Part shown: one piece after another, positions 58,031 to 64,000 of the stretch
Layout of the letters: the number at the start of each line of letters is the position of its first letter
How positions within the stretch are numbered: position 1 is the stretch's first letter
Origin: Cotesia glomerata
Taxonomy: Eukaryota; Arthropoda; Insecta; Hymenoptera; Braconidae
Assembly (NCBI RefSeq): GCF_020080835.1
Contig: NC_058163.1
Coordinates: 9,645,318-9,709,317 of the forward strand
Direction of reading: 5' to 3'
Length of the DNA stretch: 64,000 nucleotides
Translations under genes and position numbers: made by a program
The notes under the pieces: generated by a model
What the model was told of the DNA's origin: nothing
Seen by the model: only the letters and a program-made list of their open reading frames with translations
Database searches by the model: none

Positions 58031-58217
58031 GGTCTATCAAGTTAGCTTGGACTCGTCCATCAGGCATTGACTTATTATTCAAGCAACAAAATTTATTTTT
58101 GGTGCTAAATTTGTTGCTTTTTTGTTGCTCTATTTAGAATATTGTTGCTTGTTTAGATTCCAAGAAATCAATAATAATGACCGTCCAAGATGGGCTCTGC
58201 CACTGCTAGCTTGATAT
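58031..58217. mobile_element. About 190-bp MITE, GGTCTATCAAG ends, roughly 10-bp duplication
   Basis: GGTCTATCAAGTTAGC at the left and GCTAGCTTGATATGCC at the right, with ATTATTTTTA on both sides. A 9-10-bp duplication suggests a MULE-type element. Block 1 keeps only the left 60 bases at about 42851-42910, so its copy suffered an internal deletion. Confidence 0.55.
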
Positions 58218-58951
58218 GCCTATTATTTTTAACTAATAATTTATCAGTCAATTTAACTTCTTTTAAATTTCAAAAATTGTACATAAAGTTTACCAAACTA
58301 CTAAATTTCAAAACATGCATACAAAAATGATCGCTTTTGTACAATTTAATCCAATTTAATATTCCTAATTACAATTATATTTAAAAATTCTAATTTAAAG
58401 TATTACATTACAATTCATTAATTCAAAAAATCATTCATCATAAATATAAAAAAATTAACTTAGTGTTAAAATAAAATCGTTCTTGAAATTTGACCTACAA
58501 TCAGTAATAAAGTCATTCACTCATTCACCGCAGATATACAGTAAATATGCGGTACATTTACGGTTTAAATGCTGTTAATATACCGTAATTTTTCTATTGT
58601 TTTGCCGTAAATATTCTGAATTTATTTCGTAATTTTTTCGTAATAATTCGACAAAAAAACTGGCTAAAATAACTGAAGTATTACGGTAAAAATACAGCAC
58701 TCATATCGTATAAATACCGAATCTTTACGGCATTTTCAAAACCGCGAGGGATAAATTGTTTGTTTCTTCTTCTAGACTTCAGACTGCACATGACCGGTAT
58801 CTTCTATAAAATTTTTTGTAATTATTAATTAAATATCAATAAAAATAACTAAATTTAATGATTATTATTTCTTACCTTGATAATTATTTTATTTCGCAGC
58901 AATATGTTAAGAAGAAGATGAAGATGAAGATTGAGTTGAATCGTCTTGAAC

Positions 58952-61039
58952 TTAAACATCAGATTGAAGATCCTCAGTCGAAGTTCCTGGTCGATCACTA
59001 TCATCAGTATCACGTTTTGTCATAATAGCTCTTTCATCAATATTTTCTTGACCGACATCAATCATCTCATCACTACTTTCTTGAAAATTAATATTATCAT
59101 GATCACTGGGATCAGAGGGACCAGGAACGTTGCCAGGTGTAAAATGTAATCCACTATTATCAAGTGTTCTACGTTTACGAGGTGATAATGGATAAGGACT
59201 GTCAGAGCTCTCAGAAGTTGTTAGTCGATCACTATCAACAGTATCACTTTCTCTTATAGTAGATCTGTCATCAATATTTTCTTCACCGACATTATCATCT
59301 TCTTGAGCGAAATTAAACATTGCATTAATAATTTCTTGAAAATTAATATTTCCATATTCACTGTGACCAGAGGGACCAGGAACGTTTTCAGGTTCAGAAC
59401 GTAATCCAGAATTATCACCTATTTTACGTTTACGAATAAGTGATAATTGCGCACGTGTGAATAAAGATTCATCGTATTTAAAATTTTTTTGTCGATGATC
59501 ACTATTATCGTTATCACGTTCCCTTGTCGTAGCTGTTTCATTCCAATTTTTTTCACTGGTACTATCGTCTTGAGCGACATTAATCATCTTACTATTGCTC
59601 TCTTGAAAATCAATAAAATCACTATTACTGAAATCAGAGGGACCAGAAACTATATTAGGATTTATTGGAGTGTTAGGAGTTTTTGGAGTCTCCAAAGTTG
59701 CTGGAGAATCGGGAGTCTCTGGGGGCTCAGGAATTACTGAAGTTTCTGAAGTCTCAGGCGTCTCTGGGAACCCAGGAGTTACAGAAGTCTCAGGAGTGTC
59801 TGGAACCTCAGGATTTGCTGGTCGATCACTATCAGTATCACGTTCTCTTGTAGCAGCTATTTCATTCCAACTTTCTTGACTGGTACTATCATCTTGAGCG
59901 ACATTAATCATCTCACTATTGCTCTCTTGATTATCAATAAAATCACTATGATTCTGATCGGAGGGATCAGAAACGTTGTCATGAGAGCTACTATGGTGTT
60001 CAATATTATCAAACGTTTCAATTTTAGAAGTCGGAGCGTGCTCAGGATTTACCAAAATACGAATAGTATCATAGTCGTTAGATTTTCCGACATGTCTTGC
60101 AAGATTAACAAAATTTCTGAGATTGGGAGCGTAATTATTAGGGAATGATTCAATTTTTGTTGCAGGGTATGGATCGTATTTTATTAGAAAAGGAGCTTCA
60201 ATGACCTGAAGAGTTTCTGGTCGATCTCCATTATCATGTTCTCTTGAAGAAGCTCTTTCATCCCAACTTCCTTGAACGGCATTATCATCTTCAGCGGCGT
60301 TGATTATATCATTTCTTCTCTCAGTATGAGGTCGTTGTTCAAAAAGAGATTCTTGATCACTTTTTTCTAGACCGTCATTACTAGTTGCTTGAGAGAATAA
60401 ACTAATGGATTCATCAAAAAACAAGTCTTGAGATGAGTCTCGATTATCATTCCTATTGGAAGGACCAGCATGTGAGTCCCGACGATTTTCATAAGTACTA
60501 GTAGATTTAAGGTCTTCAAGCCTAGAGTGTAATTGAAAACCAAGTGAATCTTCAAAGTCATCAGAATTACCATTAGTATGTGCGTGCCCATTGATTACGC
60601 TTTCTGGAGTGTCAGGAACCATGATTTCTTCTTGATCAAAACTCCCTGTTGCTGAATCCATAGTATCTCTGCGATTGGAGGGTCCAGCAACATTCTCAGG
60701 CCTAGAGCGTGATTCACGAGGGTTGGAAATTCTGGCACTTTGAGGTGGATGTTCAGGATGAGATTCTGAAACAATATTTACATGATCGTTAGTCTTTTCT
60801 TTTAGAATATCACAAATTGCGTGCTTACCTTCACTAGAAGTCACTTCTCCTGAGTTCTGAATTTCTTCTTCATTACTTGTATCATCATTTTGAGAAAAAT
60901 GAGGTTTTTCAAGAGTAGCTTCTTCAGTACTACAACCTTCTGGAGATTCACGAGTAGCTTCTTCATTAATACTACCTTCTGGAGATTCACGAGTAGCTTC
61001 TTCATCGCTACTACCTTCTAACAAATAACGCGAAACCAT
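58952..61039 (-). CDS. Acidic repeat protein, long form (695 aa)
   Basis: MVSRYLLEGSSDEEATRES opens a mostly acidic, probably disordered product. Residues 1-45 have three EEATRESPEG-like repeats. From about 160 a long degenerate repeat recurs about five times, with core GPSD..NSDFIDFQESNSEM followed by INVAQDD, SW(N/D)E and a TRERD-like stretch. Residues about 406-460 form a Pro/Glu/Thr/Ser tract (ETPETSETSV). Basic clusters RKRK (about 536) and SPRKRRT (about 620) are candidate nuclear signals. After the stop the same frame continues to a Ser-rich tail, then TAA, so the present stop may be secondary. A donor AAG|GTAAGA follows, as in the short form. It is the only intact long copy in the window. 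No family recognised; a role in host biology is unknown. Confidence 0.65.
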   Translation of the reverse strand: MVSRYLLEGSSDEEATRESPEGSINEEATRESPEGCSTEEATLEKPHFSQNDDTSNEEEIQNSGEVTSSEGKHAICDILKEKTNDHVNIVSESHPEHPPQSARISNPRESRSRPENVAGPSNRRDTMDSATGSFDQEEIMVPDTPESVINGHAHTNGNSDDFEDSLGFQLHSRLEDLKSTSTYENRRDSHAGPSNRNDNRDSSQDLFFDESISLFSQATSNDGLEKSDQESLFEQRPHTERRNDIINAAEDDNAVQGSWDERASSREHDNGDRPETLQVIEAPFLIKYDPYPATKIESFPNNYAPNLRNFVNLARHVGKSNDYDTIRILVNPEHAPTSKIETFDNIEHHSSSHDNVSDPSDQNHSDFIDNQESNSEMINVAQDDSTSQESWNEIAATRERDTDSDRPANPEVPDTPETSVTPGFPETPETSETSVIPEPPETPDSPATLETPKTPNTPINPNIVSGPSDFSNSDFIDFQESNSKMINVAQDDSTSEKNWNETATTRERDNDNSDHRQKNFKYDESLFTRAQLSLIRKRKIGDNSGLRSEPENVPGPSGHSEYGNINFQEIINAMFNFAQEDDNVGEENIDDRSTIRESDTVDSDRLTTSESSDSPYPLSPRKRRTLDNSGLHFTPGNVPGPSDPSDHDNINFQESSDEMIDVGQENIDERAIMTKRDTDDSDRPGTSTEDLQSDV

Positions 61040-61706
61040 TTTGTCAATTAAAGCTGTACAATATTTCTATTTTAAAAAATTTATGAATAAAAATATATAG
61101 AAGGTACTAGCAAATTAATAAACACGTGGCAAATGCTTGAAATTCCGAATAGTACGTAAAAATGCAACGTATGATGCTCAACTAGTTGATGATCTCATAT
61201 GACTCATCTACTAAATATGAGAAATAGTATCTATTTTTCGTTAAGCTACGTTTTCCAAGAATTTGGGTCTCAATTTTAGAGAGTTTGCGCACTACGAGTT
61301 TATTTATATTTTTGTTTTTAATATAGAAAAATGATTGATAAAAGTTATTAAATTAAAAATGCAATTTTTTTAATTTTTTAGAGAATTTCTTGGTCTTTCG
61401 TTGATTAAATTTAATATATTTAAGCAATTATTCATTATTATATTACATTGACGCCATCTTGTTGACGCAAGAGCTTATGAACAAGATGGTGAGAGACTTA
61501 AAACATTAAAAACCTATTTTTTTTTTTTTTTTTTTTTTTTATGATTATTGTATAAAAAAATTTTAGAAAATTTTTTATGGTTGAAATGAAATAAATAAAA
61601 TTGCATAAATATTTATTGAAAAATAAAATAAAAATAATTTTTCTTTTTATTTTAAAAACTAATGCTCAAACTATAGATTATTTTGCAAATCTTTGTAGTT
61701 GCATAT
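61040..61706. other. Upstream region of the long acidic gene, then A/T-rich DNA
   Basis: 61040-61300 contains the shared upstream segment (ACTAG..GATGATCTCATATGACT, ATATGAGAA), a promoter candidate for the minus-strand gene. After that come A/T-rich sequence and a poly-T run near 61520. No gene. Confidence 0.45.
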
Positions 61707-63988
61707 TGTAACAGGGTAAATTACCCTTAATCGATAAGTCGCCAGAGATCGATAACTTTTCGACTAGCATTTGAGCGCATCGATCTTCGGGCCTAGAGAG
61801 AGAGCAGGAGGGGGTATTTTTGGGGTCGTTATATAGACGAGCCATGCGTGGTGTCCGGAGAAGTAGTAAAGTGTTGGAACGAGTAACATCAAGAAGTCCA
61901 AAGAAGGAAGCGAGTATCAACCATAGAGTTTCTTCAACCAAATTTACACCAGGTATTGGACTTTGGTAATGATGAGCCTTGGGGCCATATACCCGGCTCA
62001 TCAAATACACTACTTCTCATTTTATTTATTCAAGTTTGGATAATTCAATTGTTTAATAATTTTGCTCAATAATAATTAATTATTTAATTGAATTGATTCG
62101 TTAATTGCTGGGAGCGTTCCTCCTGGGGGTTTATACCCGAGGAATGTTCTAGACCTCTTGGGTTTGCAAGTCGTGAATAATTAATTTTATTAATACAGTT
62201 GGTTAATAATTATTAACATCTTGAGATTGGTTTAAATAAATCTATTTTATATTAATTAAATTCTGAACACCGAGAAGGTTCCAATCGACACGACATAGTA
62301 TTCGGTACCCGAGGTCAAAACGTGCTACGCGGTAACGAACGCCGGTATCCATTTTGAGCGCGCAAATTCCTTGTGAATTTTATTACGCAATAAATCGTAA
62401 AATTAACAACTGGATTATTATTACTATTTACAACAATTGAATTATCTTTTATTAAGACTATTTATTGTCTTGAATTAAATATTGATATCGTATTAATTTT
62501 GGAAACTATTTTATTATTTGGAAAATTAAGTATTGAGAATCGGCTACTGAGTTTCGACGCAATTGAGATCGAATTAACCGTGGATAATTTTTCGTGAATT
62601 TATTTTATATTGAGACAAATTGCTTTATTAATTATTTATAAATCGAAAAATTCCACGTGGTCATTTATATATTGAACTATGGAAGACTAAAATTATTATT
62701 GGAATTATTTATAAAAACTATTTATCAGTGTGGATTACGTCCGAGAAAATTTAGTTAGAATTTTACAAAGAATTATTCTTAAGAATTTATTCAAAATTTA
62801 AGAAATAAAATTACGAGTTGAAATTGGAGTAAAATTTTACGTCAATATTGTTCCTAAAATTTTATTTAATGTACTGAGTATTAAACTCGTGGATAATTTG
62901 GAATAAATTCAAGCGTCGGTTTTTAGTGTAGATTTTTTTGAGAATTAAATTATTAGTTGTGAAAATTGTTTATGATTTTAATCTCGAGCTAATGACTGAA
63001 TAATTTTAGTAAGAATTGAACGTTGACTTTTTTGGAGTAATTTTGTAATCCAGGAAATAAAAGTAAAGTAGAGTCAGTGTGTGTGTGAGACGCGTGGGTT
63101 ATGTGTGTGTGAATGCTACCAGCGTTCCTTTGCAAGCGAGCAGTCCGTTTGCGAGGTGTTTCGCTGGTATAGAGCGTGAGGGTCCGGTGGACAGCGCGAC
63201 TTAGTTAGAAACTGCGGTATAGACGCTCCATAAGAGGGTACCGTCAGGATTAAGAATTTTGATAGAGCGTGAGGGTCCGGTGGACAGCGCGACGTAAGGA
63301 TACAGTCGACGCTCTCTGTATTGGACCTCTCTGTATTTGACCGCTCTCTGTATTTGACCACATTCTTCCTCTGTACTTGACGATTTTACATAGCTCTTAT
63401 GGACAAGGACGAGTCAAATACAGAGAATGGTCCTGTACGGGCGAGTCAAATACAGAGAGCGTTGACTGTAGTGTGGAGTGTGTGCGTGAGCTGCAGAGGC
63501 TTCTTGGCTTACGTTGCAGTCACTAGGCTGTTGCTTCTGTAGCCAGGCGTTGTTGATAAGCCCTCGTACACTGATGTCTCTGTACGAGGTGTCTTGTTGA
63601 TAAGTCGGAGTCGCCGGTTTTAGCCCGAAATCCTCCGTTAGATATAAGTTGTAGTAGCGACTTTCCGGGGGAAAGCGTGAAGTAAGTTTAGTTGTAAGTA
63701 AATTAGTCGTAAGTGAGCGGTGTACGTGCAAGGGCACGAGTTGTTATCATATTTTGTTGTTAAATAAATACCGGTCATTTTTGTTAAATAAAAATTTATT
63801 TCTTTCAGACCACCTTCCTCCACTCTCTCTCCCTATAGATTATAAGCTCAGCTCTGGTTTCCGGTTCCAGGAACCGAGATACAAAATCCTGGTGGCGCCC
63901 TTGTTAATTTAGAATCATTTTTGCTAGGTATTGTTTTATTTCTATTAAATTAATTAAGGGGCCAATGAGCGGAAAACCACCCGTTACA
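61707..63988 (+). mobile_element. 2.28 kb TG...CA unit with ATAT duplication, probable solo LTR
   Basis: Begins TGTAACAGGGT and ends ACCCGTTACA, flanked by ATAT on both sides. TG/CA tips with short inverted ends and a 4-bp duplication fit a long gypsy-type solo LTR. AATAAA signals near 63762-63790 precede a CT-rich stretch (CCACCTTCCTCCACTCTCTC). Internally, a 33-bp segment GAGCGTGAGGGTCCGGTGGA is present twice (63172, 63264), and a pogo-like MITE is inserted at 63303. TGGTGGCGCCC at 63889 resembles a primer-binding site; if it is one, the LTR would be shorter and the body would lie past the window. Confidence 0.5.
63303..63468. mobile_element. 166-bp pogo/Tigger-like MITE, copy 2
   Basis: Almost identical to 16788-16953 over its full 166 bp, flanked by TA on both sides (63301-63302, 63469-63470), inserted into the TG...CA unit. 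The few differences imply recent movement of the family. Confidence 0.8.
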
Positions 63989-64000
63989 ATATATTATACT

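Larger units (their letters stand above)
56214..58951. other. Conserved upstream region and spacer in block 2
   Basis: Counterpart of 41184-43667, including the shared promoter-proximal segment, plus the block 2 insertions listed separately. No gene supported. A segment at about 58530-58745 with AAATATGCGGTA and TTACGGTA words, absent from block 1, is probably a further insertion. Confidence 0.45.
54075..61120. repeat. Segmental duplication block 2
   Basis: Direct-orientation copy of block 1. Relative to block 1 it lacks the Helitron and the CCCTGATAGC MITE, and carries extra insertions at 57387-57604 and about 58530-58745. It keeps the full form of the MITE at 58031-58217. Confidence 0.8.

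Noticed and set aside
61678..62010. 110-aa minus-strand ORF in the TG...CA unit
   Set aside because: No recognisable retroelement domain, and it overlaps the terminal sequence of the unit, so it is likely chance.
1..64000. Integrated polydnavirus or other viral segment as explanation for the PARP and BEN genes
   Set aside because: No viral structural or replication gene, no proviral circle junction or excision motif that I can identify. PARP and BEN genes occur in both hosts and viruses, so viral origin stays an untested possibility.

Overview
The window looks like nuclear DNA from an insect. It is very AT-rich, its genes have GT-AG introns, AATAAA signals and short intergenic UTRs, and nothing in it resembles bacterial operons. 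The dense mix of Helitrons, TA-, TTAA- and TAA-flanked MITEs, foldback elements, a tRNA-derived SINE, a 5S-like insert and a probable solo LTR fits a transposon-rich hymenopteran, perhaps a parasitoid wasp. That assignment is an inference from overall style; no marker gene fixes the species.

Left third (0-30 kb): a tandem family of PARP2/3-like ADP-ribosyltransferase genes, all on the + strand. Three copies keep the complete WGR-regulatory-catalytic layout and the His-Tyr-Glu triad (2080-3471, 12116-13432, and 28256-29628 with a proposed first exon at 26077-26092). One copy (7492-9276) is broken by two insertions of the same double-hairpin element and by a frameshift. Two C-terminal scraps lie at 4083-4382 and 13453-13776. 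Between PARP copies 3 and 4 lies about 12 kb of nested mobile DNA: a 5.9 kb TA-flanked composite (17006-22861) and a 2.07 kb near-perfect palindrome (23200-25265).

Middle (30-39 kb): an Asp/Glu/Tyr-rich orphan protein (31114-31599), a decayed PI-PLC-X-like gene (33218-34159), a 706-bp TIR element carrying a 5S rRNA-like piece (35094-35799), a foldback element, a small two-exon Ser-rich gene (37258-37735) and a basic 144-aa orphan on the minus strand (38650-39084).

Right third (39-61 kb): a large direct segmental duplication. Block 1 (39035-43868 plus 48526-50795) and block 2 (54075-61120) each carry, on the minus strand, a long acidic repeat protein gene starting MVSRYLLEG, a shorter relative starting MISRYLLED, and the 5' end of the basic 144-aa gene. 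The long gene is intact only in block 2 (695 aa) and the short gene only in block 1 (225 aa), so the two blocks have decayed in a complementary way. The block 1 long gene is cut by a 4.66 kb Helitron complex (43869-48525) whose exact empty site survives in block 2; this complex contains a 140-bp tandem array and two correctly spliced exons of a BEN-domain gene. A 348-bp CCCTGATAGCC element also interrupts it. An inverted copy of the PI-PLC 5' region sits at the edge of block 1 (50797-51450).

Right edge (61.7-64 kb): a 2.28 kb TG...CA unit flanked by ATAT, probably a solo LTR, containing the second copy of a 166-bp pogo-like MITE.

The strongest candidates for new biology are the local PARP expansion with altered WGR signatures, the unrecognised acidic repeat gene family, and the Helitron carrying BEN exons. 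All domain calls were made by eye from motifs; no database search was run.
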